Source: Streptomyces sp. Ru62 (GTDB lineage: Bacteria > Actinomycetota > Actinomycetes > Streptomycetales > Streptomycetaceae). From it: a stretch of DNA of 64,000 nt. The position numbers and the translations under genes were made by a program. How positions within the stretch are numbered: the stretch's first letter is position 1; the number at the start of each line of letters is the position of its first letter. Positions 1 through 8,271 of the stretch are shown in pieces. The DNA is taken from NCBI RefSeq assembly GCF_002920615.1, contig NZ_PQSU01000010.1, forward strand, positions 1 through 64,000, written 5' to 3'. The notes under the pieces are model-generated. The model did not search any database. It was not told the origin of the DNA and worked only from the letters and a program-made list of their open reading frames with translations.

Positions 1-10
1 AATCTTTGGA

Positions 11-60
11 GGACCCCTGGTCACCAGCGTTCAGCTGGGACCGGGGGTCCTTTTGTTTTT
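11..60 (+). terminator. strong intrinsic terminator of the upstream transcript
   Basis: A 10-bp outer stem (11-20 with 41-50, one G-U pair) encloses an inner stem (CCAGC with GCTGG) and is followed by TTTTGTTTTT at 51-60. U-tracts this good are uncommon in streptomycete terminators and are typical of highly expressed operons. The few bases before it look like the trailer of a 5S rRNA gene, but too little is visible to prove this. Confidence 0.85.
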
Positions 61-93
61 ACAATGCTTGTGGTACCGAAGACAGGAGTCACC

Positions 94-2001
94 ATGTCCA
101 CCAACTCTCCCGACGACCGACCGGAGCGCGACCAGCGGCGACGGGACAGTGGTGACCGGGGTGACCGTGGCGGCTTCCGTCGCGACGACGACCGGCGCGA
201 CAGCGACCGGCGTGGTGGCGACCGTGGTGGCTACGGCCGTCGTGACGATCGCCGTGATGACCGCCGGGACGACCGTCGTGACGACCGCCGTGGTGGCGGG
301 TTCCGCCGCGAGGGCGAGCGGGGCACCCGTCCGGGGTTCCAGCGGGATGACCGCGACCGGGGTGAGCGTGGCGGGTTCCGTCGCGACGACCGCCGTGACG
401 ACCGTGGGGACCGCGGTTTCCGGCGTGACGACCGCGGTGACCGGGGCGACCGCCCGTCCTTCCGTCGGGACGACGACCGTGGCGGCTACGGCCTGCGCGA
501 TGACAACCGTGGTGGTGGCTACGGCCGGCGCGATGACAACCGTGGTGGTGGCTACGGCCGCCGTGACGACCGGCGGGACGACCGCCGTGACGACCGCGAC
601 CGTGGTGAGCGCGGTGGCTTCCGGCGGGACGACCGCCGCGATGACCGTCGGGACGACCGCAGGGATGACAGCCGTGGCGGTGGCTACCGCCGTGAGGGCG
701 AGCGTGGTTCGCGCCCGGCCTTCCGTCGGGACGATCGGCGTGACGACCGTCGCGATGACCGCCGTGACGATCGCCGTGACGACCGTGGGGACCGCGGTTT
801 CCGGCGTGACGACCGCGGTGACCGAGGCGACCGCCCCTCCTTCCGCCGTGACGACGACCGCGGTGGCTTCCGTCGTGACGACCGGCGCGACGACAACCGT
901 GGCGGATTCCGTCGTGATGACCGCCGTGACGACGACCGCGGTGGCTTCCGTCGTGATGACCGGCGTGACGACCGCCGTGACGACCGCGACCGTGGTGAGC
1001 GCGGCGGCTTCCGGCGGGACGACAGCCGTGGTGAGCGCGGCGGCTTCCGTGGCCGTGAGGGCCGGGACGACCGTGGAGGCCGTGGGCCCCGCAGGGACGA
1101 CCGTGGGGACCGCGGTGGTCGCCCCGGTGGCTTCCGGGGGCGTGACGGCCGGGACGACCGTCGGGACGACCGCCGTGGCGGGGGCCGGTTCCGTGATGAG
1201 CGGGACCGGGACCGGGAGCCGATCAAGCGGCTGCCGATCCCGGAGGACGTCACCGGCGACGAGATCGACAGGGACGTCCGGCAGGAGCTGCAGAGCCTGC
1301 CCAAGACGCTCGCGGAGGACGTCGCCAAGAACCTGGTGATGGTCGCCAGGCTCATCGACGAGGACCCCGAGGGTGCCTACGGCTACTCCAAGGTGGCCCT
1401 GCGCCTGGCGTCCCGCGTGGCCGCCGTGCGCGAGGCCGCGGGATTCGCCGCGTACGCGAACCAGAAGTACGGCGAGGCGCTCGCCGAGTTCCGGGCCGCA
1501 CGGCGGATGACCGGCACCGTGGACCTGTGGCCGGTGATGGCCGACTGCGAGCGCGGGCTCGGTCGGCCGGAGAAGGCGCTGGACATGGCCGGCGCCCCCG
1601 AGGTGCACAAGCTGGACAAGGCCGGTCAGGTCGAGATGCGGCTCGTCGCCGCGGGTGCCCGGCGTGACATGGGCCAGCTGGACGCCGCCATCGTGACCCT
1701 GCAGAGCCCCGAACTGGCCTCCAACTCGGTCCAGCCGTGGACCGCTCGCCTGCGCTACGCGTACGCGGACGCCCTGCTGGCCGCCGGCCGGGAGCGGGAG
1801 GCGCGGGAGTGGTTCGCGAAGGCCGTCGAGGCCGACCGGGACGGCAGCACGGACGCCTCCGACCGGCTCGCCGAGCTGGACGGCGTGGAGTTCGTCGACG
1901 CCCTGTCCGAGGACGACGAGGACGACGAGGACGGCGCGGACAGCGAGGACGCGGCCGACGGGTCCACCGACGCCTCCCCGGAGGACGGCGACAAGGACTG
2001 A
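94..2001 (+). CDS. RDDR/RGG-repeat protein with C-terminal TPR-like domain
   Basis: The predicted protein has 635 residues. I chose the ATG at 94 because CAGGAG lies 5 bases upstream; an in-frame ATG at 64 has no ribosome site. Residues about 10-375 are a low-complexity region built from Arg-Asp-Asp-Arg, GGF/YRR and DRGERGGF units, almost free of hydrophobic residues and so disordered. Residues about 380-600 are helical and TPR-like (for example YGEALAEFRAARR and GREREAREWFAKAVEAD). The last 30 residues are strongly acidic (SEDDEDDEDG). The repeats are also DNA repeats: about 90 bp near 395 recurs near 776. Homologues with a TPR half are common in Streptomyces; repeat length varies. RGG-type regions usually bind RNA or drive condensates, so an RNA-related role is a reasonable guess, not shown. 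A perfect hairpin follows at 2015-2050. Confidence 0.85.
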   Translation: MSTNSPDDRPERDQRRRDSGDRGDRGGFRRDDDRRDSDRRGGDRGGYGRRDDRRDDRRDDRRDDRRGGGFRREGERGTRPGFQRDDRDRGERGGFRRDDRRDDRGDRGFRRDDRGDRGDRPSFRRDDDRGGYGLRDDNRGGGYGRRDDNRGGGYGRRDDRRDDRRDDRDRGERGGFRRDDRRDDRRDDRRDDSRGGGYRREGERGSRPAFRRDDRRDDRRDDRRDDRRDDRGDRGFRRDDRGDRGDRPSFRRDDDRGGFRRDDRRDDNRGGFRRDDRRDDDRGGFRRDDRRDDRRDDRDRGERGGFRRDDSRGERGGFRGREGRDDRGGRGPRRDDRGDRGGRPGGFRGRDGRDDRRDDRRGGGRFRDERDRDREPIKRLPIPEDVTGDEIDRDVRQELQSLPKTLAEDVAKNLVMVARLIDEDPEGAYGYSKVALRLASRVAAVREAAGFAAYANQKYGEALAEFRAARRMTGTVDLWPVMADCERGLGRPEKALDMAGAPEVHKLDKAGQVEMRLVAAGARRDMGQLDAAIVTLQSPELASNSVQPWTARLRYAYADALLAAGREREAREWFAKAVEADRDGSTDASDRLAELDGVEFVDALSEDDEDDEDGADSEDAADGSTDASPEDGDKD

Positions 2002-2014
2002 CGTCGGTCACCTG

Positions 2015-2050
2015 GAAGAGGGCAGGCTCCCGGCGGAGTCTGCCCTCTTC
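2015..2050 (+). terminator. rho-independent-type hairpin
   Basis: Perfect 11-bp inverted repeat GAAGAGGGCAG / CTGCCCTCTTC with a 14-base loop, between the convergent ends of the TPR gene and the DUF1015 gene. It probably serves both strands. Confidence 0.75.
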
Positions 2051-2089
2051 GGTGTGCCGGCGGCCCGTGCGTTGACGTCCGCCGCCGGC

Positions 2090-3373
2090 TCAGATCTCCA
2101 GTGCCCGCAGCACCAGCCCCGAGGCCGGCTTCGGGCCGAACGACGTCGACTTCCGGGGCATGGTCACGCCCTGCCGGGCCAGGTCGCGTACGACCTCCTC
2201 GCGGACCGGGTGCATCAGGACGGCCGTACCGCCGTCGCGTTCCGCCTTCTCGACCGTCGCGGCCGTGTCGTGGATGTAGGCGATGTGGGCCGGGGAGTCC
2301 TCGGGGATGTGCCAGACGTGGTCCAGCAGCGTGGCGTGCAGGACCGTCGCGTCCAGGGCGCGCCAGGCGGCCGGGCGGTCGGCGGGGACCGTGCGGGCCA
2401 GAAGGTCGGGGTCCGGGCGGTCGAGCAGGTGGAAGGCGCCGTCGCCGGCGAGCAGGAAGGCGTTGCCGGCGCAGGCCGCGTCCGCCAGCGTCTCCAGGGC
2501 CTCGGGAAGGGGTTTGTCGAGGTGTCGTACCCGGAACAGGCCGTGCACGGCCGCCAGCGCGTCCGCGACCGGCAGGCCGTGGAGCAGCCGGTGGATCGCG
2601 CGGACGCGCAGCGGGTAGCGGGCGGTGTCGACCAGGAGGACCAGGCCGTAGTCCCAGGGGCTGGGGGAGGGGTGTTCCAGGCGCAGCCGGCGGTAGGTGG
2701 CCCAGCGGTGGTGGCCGTCGGCGATGAGGGCCTGGCGGCCGGCGAGGTCGGTCTGGACGCGGGCCAGTTCGTCGGGGTCGGTGATGGACCACAGGCGGTG
2801 CCGGAAACCGTCCTCGGTGGTCGTGGCCAGCAGCGGCGGGCGGTCCGCCGTACGCTCGACGATTTCGGCCGCCGCGCCGTCGCCCCGGTAGGTCAGCAGA
2901 AGCGGCTCGAGGTTCGCGCGCGTGGCCCGCATGAGGGCCGCGCGGTCGGCGACCACGGGCGGCATGACGTCCTCGTGCGGGAGCACCACGCCCTCGGCGG
3001 GCTCGGTGACCCGCAGGGTGCCGATGATGCCGCGTTGGAGCATGCCGTCGCCGTGCCGCTGCTCGTACACGTAGAGGCCCGGCTCGGGGTCGGCGGTGAG
3101 GATGCCCTCGTCCAGCCAGCGGCGCAGCGTGTCGGCGGCCTGCTCGGTGCGGGCGCTGGGGGTGCCGGCCTGGGGCAGGATCAGCCGGACGATGTTGTAG
3201 GGGTCGGCCGACTGGAGGTGGTGCAGGCCGTCGGGGCGTACGACGACGTCGTAGGGCGGGGAGGTGACGGAGGCGAGGCTGCCGACCCGGTCGGGGTCGT
3301 AACGAAGGCCTCGGAACGGGGTGAGTTCCAGGCCTCGACGCGGTGTCGCCTCCCAGTGACCTGCTGTGTTCAT
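2090..3373 (-). CDS. DUF1015 family protein
   Basis: 427 residues, full length for DUF1015. The N-terminus has the family pattern LTPFRGLRYDPDRVGSLASV, then SPPYDVV and the DPYNIVRLILPQ segment; later YVYEQRHGDGMLQRGIIGTLR, LWSITDPDELARV and IADGHHRWATYRRLRLE are all typical. The DGHHR motif near residue 220 is the most conserved part and suggests a phosphate- or metal-binding active site, but the biochemical function is unknown. The ATG at 3373 is preceded by TACGAT and six bases with no Shine-Dalgarno sequence, so the mRNA may be leaderless. It is divergent from the HAD hydrolase gene across 68 bp. Confidence 0.9.
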   Translation of the reverse strand: MNTAGHWEATPRRGLELTPFRGLRYDPDRVGSLASVTSPPYDVVVRPDGLHHLQSADPYNIVRLILPQAGTPSARTEQAADTLRRWLDEGILTADPEPGLYVYEQRHGDGMLQRGIIGTLRVTEPAEGVVLPHEDVMPPVVADRAALMRATRANLEPLLLTYRGDGAAAEIVERTADRPPLLATTTEDGFRHRLWSITDPDELARVQTDLAGRQALIADGHHRWATYRRLRLEHPSPSPWDYGLVLLVDTARYPLRVRAIHRLLHGLPVADALAAVHGLFRVRHLDKPLPEALETLADAACAGNAFLLAGDGAFHLLDRPDPDLLARTVPADRPAAWRALDATVLHATLLDHVWHIPEDSPAHIAYIHDTAATVEKAERDGGTAVLMHPVREEVVRDLARQGVTMPRKSTSFGPKPASGLVLRALEI

Positions 3374-3441
3374 CCCGGCATCGTACGTGTGTCAGTGGCA
3401 TGCGGGATGATCGGGGGAAAGGCGAGTGAACGAGGAGCGAT

Positions 3442-4476
3442 GTGGACATGAGCCAGGGCGTCAGGACGAGGCCCGAGGGCAGTGGGCAGCCCCTGAGCGA
3501 GGCGTACGACACGGCGCTGCTCGATCTGGACGGGGTGGTGTACGCGGGCGGGAGCGCGATCGCGCACGCGGTCGACTCGCTGGCGGTGGCCCGGTCGGGT
3601 GGGATGCGTCTCGCGTACGTCACCAACAACGCGCTGCGGACCCCGGACGCGGTGGCCGGGCATCTTACGGAGCTGGGCATACCGACGGGAGCGGACGATG
3701 TCATCACCTCCGCGCAGGCCGTCGCGCGGCTGATCAGCGAGCAGGTGCCGGCCGGGGCGCGGGTGCTGGTGATCGGTGGTGAGGGGCTGCGGGTGGCGCT
3801 GCGCGAGCGGGGTCTGACGCCGGTGGAGTCGGCGGACGACGACCCGGCGGCGGTCGTGCAGGGCTACGGCGGGCCGGATCTGCCCTGGGGGCGGTTCGCG
3901 GAGGCGTCGTACGCCGTCCGGCGGGGTGTGCCGTGGTTCGCGTCGAACACGGACCTGACGATTCCGAGCGGGCGGGGCATCGCTCCGGGCAACGGGGCGG
4001 CCGTGGAGGTCGTGCGGATCGCGACGGGCGCGGAGCCGCAGGTCGCGGGCAAGCCGCTGCCCCCGATGCACCGGGAGACGATCATCCGGACCGGGGCCGA
4101 GCGGCCGCTGGTGGTCGGGGACCGGCTGGACACGGACATCGAGGGCGCGTTCAACGGCGGGGTGGACTCGCTGCTGGTGCTGACCGGGGTCACCGACGGG
4201 GCACAGCTCCTCGCCGCGCCGCCGCAGCACCGGCCGACGTATGTGGACGCGGATCTGCGCGGGCTGCTCACCGGGCAGCCGGAGATCACCCGGGAAGGTG
4301 ACGGTTTCCGTTGCGGCGGGTGGACGGCGGCGGCCGGGGCGGACCGGTTGGAGCTGACGGGTGACGGCGAGCCGCTGGACGGGCTGCGGGCGCTGTGCGC
4401 GGCGGCCTGGACGGCGGCGGGGGAGGATTCCTGCGCGCTGGACGGGGAGAAGGCGCTGGCCCGGCTGGGGCTCTGA
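3442..4476 (+). CDS. HAD-IIA family (NagD-like) sugar-phosphate phosphatase
   Basis: 344 residues. HAD motif I is DLDGVVYAGG near residue 27, motif II is the TNN of YVTNNALRTP, the motif III lysine sits in AGKPLPP near residue 195, and motif IV is VVGDRLDTDIEGAFNGG. The cap between motifs II and III places it in class IIA with NagD, AraL and phosphoglycolate phosphatases. The substrate is not predictable; a small sugar phosphate is likely and repair of phosphometabolites is possible. GAGGAG at 3432-3437 supports either the GTG at 3442 or the ATG at 3448 two codons later; the ATG has the better spacing. No partner gene is obvious. Confidence 0.9.
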   Translation: MDMSQGVRTRPEGSGQPLSEAYDTALLDLDGVVYAGGSAIAHAVDSLAVARSGGMRLAYVTNNALRTPDAVAGHLTELGIPTGADDVITSAQAVARLISEQVPAGARVLVIGGEGLRVALRERGLTPVESADDDPAAVVQGYGGPDLPWGRFAEASYAVRRGVPWFASNTDLTIPSGRGIAPGNGAAVEVVRIATGAEPQVAGKPLPPMHRETIIRTGAERPLVVGDRLDTDIEGAFNGGVDSLLVLTGVTDGAQLLAAPPQHRPTYVDADLRGLLTGQPEITREGDGFRCGGWTAAAGADRLELTGDGEPLDGLRALCAAAWTAAGEDSCALDGEKALARLGL

Positions 4477-4533
4477 CGGTCCCCCAGCGCGAGGCGGGCG
4501 GAGGTCGCGTGAACCGGGGATCGAGATCGGATG

Positions 4534-4552
4534 CGAGGGTAGGCTAACCTAA
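4534..4552 (+). promoter_or_regulatory. iron box (DmdR/IdeR-type operator) over a leaderless promoter
   Basis: CGAGGGTAGGCTAACCTAA matches 16 of 19 positions of the actinobacterial iron box TTAGGTTAGGCTAACCTAA. The sequence TAACCT at 4545-4550 can act as a -10 element, with the GTG start of the permease at 4557 six bases downstream. Fe-bound repressor here would cover both the -10 and the transcription start. The gene order (siderophore ABC transporter) fits iron repression. Confidence 0.85.
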
Positions 4553-4556
4553 CCTC

Positions 4557-5600
4557 GTGTTGGTCGACAGTCCTCCGGAACAGCGCGCGGAGACCGCCCC
4601 CGCGCCCCCAACCCGCCGGGCGGCGAGGGCCCTTGGGCTCCTGCTCTCGGTCGTGCTCCTGGTGCTCGTCGCTCTGGCGAGCATCGCGATCGGGGCGAAA
4701 GCGCTGTCGCTGGACCAGGTCTGGCACGGTCTGTTCCACGACACGGGGACGTACGGCGACGTGGTCGTCGACGAGCGGCTCTCGCGCACGGCCCTCGGTC
4801 TGCTGGCCGGTGCCGCGCTCGGCCTGTCCGGCGCGGTGCTCCAGGCACTGACCCGCAACCCGCTGGCCGAGCCCGGGCTGCTCGGCATGAACGCGGGCGC
4901 CTCCGCCGCCGTCGTGACGGCCATGACCTACCTGGGCGTCACCAGCCTCACCGGCTATGTGTGGTTCGCCTTCCTCGGCGCGGCGGCGGTCGGCGCGCTG
5001 GTGTGGTTCCTGGGCGGCAGCCGGGGCGCCACCCCGGTACGGCTCGCGCTCGCCGGCACGGCGATCAGCGCGGCCCTGTACGGCTACCTCCAGGCCGTGA
5101 TGATCACGGACGGCGCGGCCCTGGGCAAGATGCGCTTCTGGACGGTGGGTTCACTGGTCTCGGCCACGAACTCGACCATCGCGCAGGTCCTGCCGTTCTT
5201 CGCGGTCGGCACGGTCCTCGCGCTCGCCCTGGCCCGGCCGCTGAACGCCGTGGAGATGGGCGACGACACCGCGCGCGCCCTCGGCGCGAACCTCAACCGC
5301 ACCCGGGCGCTGGCCATGCTGGCCGCCGTGGTGCTGTGCGGTGCCGCGACCGCCGCCTGCGGCCCGATCGTCTTCGTCGGCCTGATGGTGCCGCACGTCG
5401 TGCGCTCCTTCACCGGCCCCGACCTGCGCTGGATCCTGCCGTACGCCACGGTCCTGGCGCCCGTGCTGCTGCTCGGCGCCGATGTCATCGGCCGGGTCGT
5501 GGCCCGCCCCGCCGAGCTTCAGGTCGGCATCGTCACCGCGATCATCGGCGGCCCGGTCTTCATCTTTCTCGTACGACGGCGGAGGACGGCCCAGCTGTGA
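4557..5600 (+). CDS. ferric-siderophore ABC transporter permease (FecCD/BtuC family), first subunit
   Basis: 347 residues with a hydrophobic segment near residue 25 and about nine further membrane spans. FecCD hallmarks are visible: LSRTALGLLAGAALGLSGAVLQALTRNPLAEPGLLGMNAGAS near residues 80-120, WTVGSL, the cytoplasmic coupling helix ALGANLNRTRALAM, and CGPIVFVGLMVPHVVRSFTGPDLRWILP near the C-terminus. It pairs with the next permease, whose GTG overlaps its stop (GTGA at 5597). The GTG at 4557 is the only plausible start, and the iron box ends 4 bases before it. The siderophore cannot be told from sequence; no periplasmic-type binding lipoprotein or siderophore synthetase is nearby, so it probably uses a binding protein encoded elsewhere. 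Confidence 0.92.
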   Translation: MLVDSPPEQRAETAPAPPTRRAARALGLLLSVVLLVLVALASIAIGAKALSLDQVWHGLFHDTGTYGDVVVDERLSRTALGLLAGAALGLSGAVLQALTRNPLAEPGLLGMNAGASAAVVTAMTYLGVTSLTGYVWFAFLGAAAVGALVWFLGGSRGATPVRLALAGTAISAALYGYLQAVMITDGAALGKMRFWTVGSLVSATNSTIAQVLPFFAVGTVLALALARPLNAVEMGDDTARALGANLNRTRALAMLAAVVLCGAATAACGPIVFVGLMVPHVVRSFTGPDLRWILPYATVLAPVLLLGADVIGRVVARPAELQVGIVTAIIGGPVFIFLVRRRRTAQL

Positions 5601-6643
5601 AGACACACTCCAGGAGCCGTGCCGTACGCACCCCCGGCGGGCTCTCGCTGCGCCTGGACCCGCGTGCGCTGATCGTTGTCGTGCTGCTGCTCGCCGCGGC
5701 CTGCGCCGCCGGTGTGGCGTTGATCGGCACCGGCGAGGCGAGGATCCCGGCGGCCGACGTGCTGCGGACGCTCGCCGGGAACGGCACCGCCTACCAGGAC
5801 TTCATCGTCAACGAGCTGCGGCTGCCGCGGGTCCTCGTCGGCCTGCTGGTCGGTGCCTCGCTCGGCCTCGGCGGGGCGCTGTTCCAGTCGGTCTCCCGCA
5901 ACCCGCTGGGCAGCCCGGACGTGCTCGGCCTGTCGCAAGGGTCGACGGCCGGCGCGCTCGTCGTGATCGTGCTGATGTCCGGCAGCGCCTCCCAGGTGAC
6001 CGTGGGCGCGCTGGCCGGCGGCCTGGCGACCGGTCTCGCCATCTACGCGCTCGCCTGGAAGCAGGGCGTGCACGGATACCGGCTGGTGCTGGTCGGCATC
6101 GGCGTCAACGCGGTCATGACGGCGGTCAACGGCTATCTGCTCACCAAGGCCGACCTGGTCGACGCGACCCGGGCGGTGGTGTGGATGACCGGTTCCCTGA
6201 ACGGCCGGGACTGGGACCAGGTGTGGCCGCTGCTCGGGCTGTGCGCCGTCCTCGTCCCGCTGGTCCTCGCCAACGCGCGCGGCCTGCGGATGATGGAGAT
6301 GGGCGACGACATCTCGAACGCGCTCGGCGTGCGGGTGCAGCGCGTCCGGCTCGTGCTGATGGTCTGCGCCGTCCTGCTCGTCGCCGCCGCCACGGCCGCC
6401 GCGGGCCCCGTCAGCTTCGTCGCGCTGACCGCGCCGCAGCTCGCCCGCCGCCTCACCCGCTCGCCGGGGCCGAACCTGATGCCCTCGCTGTGCATGGGGG
6501 CGGCCCTGCTGGTCGCCGCCGACTGGGCCTCCCAGCGCGCCTTCGGCGCCGACCAGCTGCCCGTCGGCGTGGTCACCGGCGTCCTCGGCGGTGCCTACCT
6601 GCTGTGGCTGCTGGTGACCGAGCGCCGGGCGGGCCGGATATGA
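5597..6643 (+). CDS. ferric-siderophore ABC transporter permease, second subunit
   Basis: 348 residues from the GTG at 5597, which overlaps the stop of the first permease. It shows the same FecCD signatures: RLPRVLVGLLVGASLGLGGALFQSVSRNPLGSPDVLG, WMTGSLNGRDWDQVWPL, ALGVRVQRVRLVLM and AGPVSFVALTAPQLARRLTRSPGPNLMPS. Two different FecC- and FecD-like subunits form the heterodimeric channel. Its stop overlaps an ATG of the ATPase frame (ATGA at 6640), so the three genes are one translationally coupled operon controlled by the iron box at 4534. Confidence 0.92.
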   Translation: MKTHSRSRAVRTPGGLSLRLDPRALIVVVLLLAAACAAGVALIGTGEARIPAADVLRTLAGNGTAYQDFIVNELRLPRVLVGLLVGASLGLGGALFQSVSRNPLGSPDVLGLSQGSTAGALVVIVLMSGSASQVTVGALAGGLATGLAIYALAWKQGVHGYRLVLVGIGVNAVMTAVNGYLLTKADLVDATRAVVWMTGSLNGRDWDQVWPLLGLCAVLVPLVLANARGLRMMEMGDDISNALGVRVQRVRLVLMVCAVLLVAAATAAAGPVSFVALTAPQLARRLTRSPGPNLMPSLCMGAALLVAADWASQRAFGADQLPVGVVTGVLGGAYLLWLLVTERRAGRI

Positions 6644-6699
6644 AGCGCGCGCAGGGGCCGGACGGAAGCGGCGCGCACCCGAACACCCCTAGGAGCACT

Positions 6700-7512
6700 G
6701 TGAACCGCCTGTCCGCGGAGAACGTCACCCTCGCCTACGACCAGCGGGTCATCGCCGAGCAGCTGTCGGTGGAGATCCCCGACCACTCCTTCACGGTGAT
6801 CGTCGGCCCGAACGCGTGCGGCAAGTCGACGCTGCTGCGGGCGCTGTCGCGGATGCTCAAGCCCAGCCAGGGTCGGGTGCTGCTGGACGGGCAGGCCATC
6901 CAGTCGATGCCCGCCAAGAAGGTCGCGCGGACCCTCGGCCTGCTGCCGCAGTCGTCCGTCGCGCCCGACGGCATCACCGTCGCCGACCTCGTCGGCCGCG
7001 GCCGTTACCCGCACCAGGGCCTGCTGCGCCAGTGGTCGGCGGAGGACGAGCGGGTCGTGCGGGAGTCGATGCGGCAGACCGGTGTGGCGGAGCTGGCCGA
7101 GCGGTACGTGGACGAGCTGTCCGGCGGGCAGCGGCAGCGGGTGTGGATCGCCATGGCGCTCGCCCAGCAGACCCCGCTGCTGCTCCTGGACGAGCCGACC
7201 ACCTACCTGGACATCCAGCACCAGATCGACGTCCTCGACCTGTGCGCCGAGCTGCACGAGGAGCAGGGCCGGACGCTGGTGGCGGTGCTGCACGACCTCA
7301 ACCACGCCGCCCGCTACGCCACCCACCTCATCGCCCTGCGCGGCGGCACGGTGATCGCCGAGGGCGCCCCGAACGACATCGTCACGGCCGAGCTGGTCGA
7401 GGAGGTCTTCGGGCTGCGCTGCCAGATCATCGACGACCCCGAGACGGGCACCCCGCTGGTGGTGCCGGCAGCCCGGAAGGCGCGCGCGGAGAGGGCCACG
7501 GCGGCCTCCTGA
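6700..7512 (+). CDS. ferric-siderophore ABC transporter ATP-binding protein
   Basis: 270 residues. Walker A is GPNACGKSTLL near residue 35, the Q-loop is LGLLPQSS, the signature is LSGGQRQRVWIAMAL, Walker B is LLLLDEPTTYLDIQHQ and the switch histidine follows in AVLHDLNHAARYA; this is the FepC/FhuC pattern. I chose the GTG at 6700 because AGGAG lies just upstream and homologues begin at NRLSAENVTLAYD; an ATG at 6640 overlapping the permease stop would add 20 unconserved residues. The last codons (ATAAS) lie inside a threefold tandem DNA repeat that continues past the stop, suggesting the C-terminus was altered by repeat expansion. Confidence 0.93.
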   Translation: MNRLSAENVTLAYDQRVIAEQLSVEIPDHSFTVIVGPNACGKSTLLRALSRMLKPSQGRVLLDGQAIQSMPAKKVARTLGLLPQSSVAPDGITVADLVGRGRYPHQGLLRQWSAEDERVVRESMRQTGVAELAERYVDELSGGQRQRVWIAMALAQQTPLLLLDEPTTYLDIQHQIDVLDLCAELHEEQGRTLVAVLHDLNHAARYATHLIALRGGTVIAEGAPNDIVTAELVEEVFGLRCQIIDDPETGTPLVVPAARKARAERATAAS

Positions 7513-7590
7513 CGACGTGCGCGGAGAAGGCCACGGCGGCCTCCGGACGGCACGTGTCGGAGAGGGCCACGGCGGCCTCCTGACGACGCG
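7487..7590 (+). repeat. three tandem copies of an about 35-bp repeat spanning a stop codon
   Basis: Copies at about 7487-7519, 7521-7555 and 7557-7590 share GGCCACGGCGGCCTCC and flanking GGAGA and GACG. The first copy holds the end of the siderophore ATPase gene; the other two are downstream. Each copy contains a small GGCC...GGCC inverted repeat. Whether they act in termination is unknown. Confidence 0.85.
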
Positions 7591-7595
7591 GGCGC

Positions 7596-7943
7596 CTACA
7601 GCAGCTTCCGGAGCCGGAACAGGTCCAGCAGGCTCGCCTCCAGCTTCACCCGGCCCGAGCCCCAAGCGGTCGCGAAGTTCAGCTCGCCGCCCACCAGGGC
7701 CACCAGGTCGTCCCCGGCCATCGCGAGCCTGATCTGCGCCTTCTCGCGCGGCGGGCCGGGATGCGTCTCGTCGACCTCGATCCGGCCGCCGGTCATCCGG
7801 CCCGCGAAGGTGACGTCGAGATCGGTGATGTGGCAGCTCACCGAGCGGTCGAGCGCGGCGGCCGCGCGGACGTCGCCATCGGCCCCCTGCATGTTGTCCG
7901 AAAGCTTCCCCAGTGCGGTGCGGCATTCCTCGATCGTGGCCAT
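7596..7943 (-). CDS. SCP2 sterol-binding domain protein
   Basis: 115 residues from the ATG at 7943 (MATIEECRTALGKL). The pattern DITDLDVTF-like strand, GRMTGGRIEV, KAQIRLAMAGDDLVALVGGELNFATAWGSGRVKLEASLLDLFRLRKLL is the SCP2 fold, with the C-terminal helix that closes a lipid pocket. Family members bind sterols, fatty acids or other hydrophobic ligands, or serve as modules in lipid enzymes; the ligand here is unknown. An in-frame GTG further upstream would lengthen it to overlap the divergent small gene at 7986, but homologues start near MATI. No Shine-Dalgarno sequence is seen, so it may be leaderless. Confidence 0.85.
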   Translation of the reverse strand: MATIEECRTALGKLSDNMQGADGDVRAAAALDRSVSCHITDLDVTFAGRMTGGRIEVDETHPGPPREKAQIRLAMAGDDLVALVGGELNFATAWGSGRVKLEASLLDLFRLRKLL

Positions 7944-7985
7944 CGCCCACGACGGTACCCCAGCGGTTCGGGGTAGCGTCTGGGC

Positions 7986-8264
7986 ATGAGCGAGTCCGTG
8001 TCCGAGGCCGACATCGACACCGAGGCGGCGCCCGCGTACGACCCCGCGGCGCCCGCCCCCCTGAACGTCCCGCGCACCCCCACCGGCAACGCCGACGTCG
8101 ACGCCCAGCTCGACCGGCTCGCCGACGCCGACCACCTCGCCACCGACGGCCATGTCGAGGTGTACGAGGATGTGCACCGGGGGCTGCGCGACGCGCTCAC
8201 CGCGCTCGACGCCCGCCCGGGACCTGCGGCCCCCTCACCGTCGTACCACCAGAGCAGGAGCTGA
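7986..8264 (+). CDS. small conserved hypothetical protein
   Basis: 92 residues, acidic and proline/alanine-rich at the N-terminus (SEADIDTEAAPAYDP), then a helical part with NADVDAQLDRLADADHLATDGHVEVYEDVHRGLRDALTALD. Such a protein is commonly found directly before tlyA in Streptomyces; no function is known to me. TAGCGT at 7974-7979 lies six bases before the ATG with no ribosome site, so transcription probably starts at the A of the ATG. It ends 7 bp before tlyA and is probably the first gene of the tlyA-nadK unit. Confidence 0.75.
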   Translation: MSESVSEADIDTEAAPAYDPAAPAPLNVPRTPTGNADVDAQLDRLADADHLATDGHVEVYEDVHRGLRDALTALDARPGPAAPSPSYHQSRS

Positions 8265-8271
8265 ACCGAAC

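Noticed and set aside
31..1608. Long antisense open frame (525 codons) and several plus frames over the RDDR repeat gene
   Set aside because: They arise because the repeat uses codons free of stops in all frames; translations are valine/threonine/alanine-rich low complexity, and only the frame starting at 94 has a folded C-terminus and a ribosome site.
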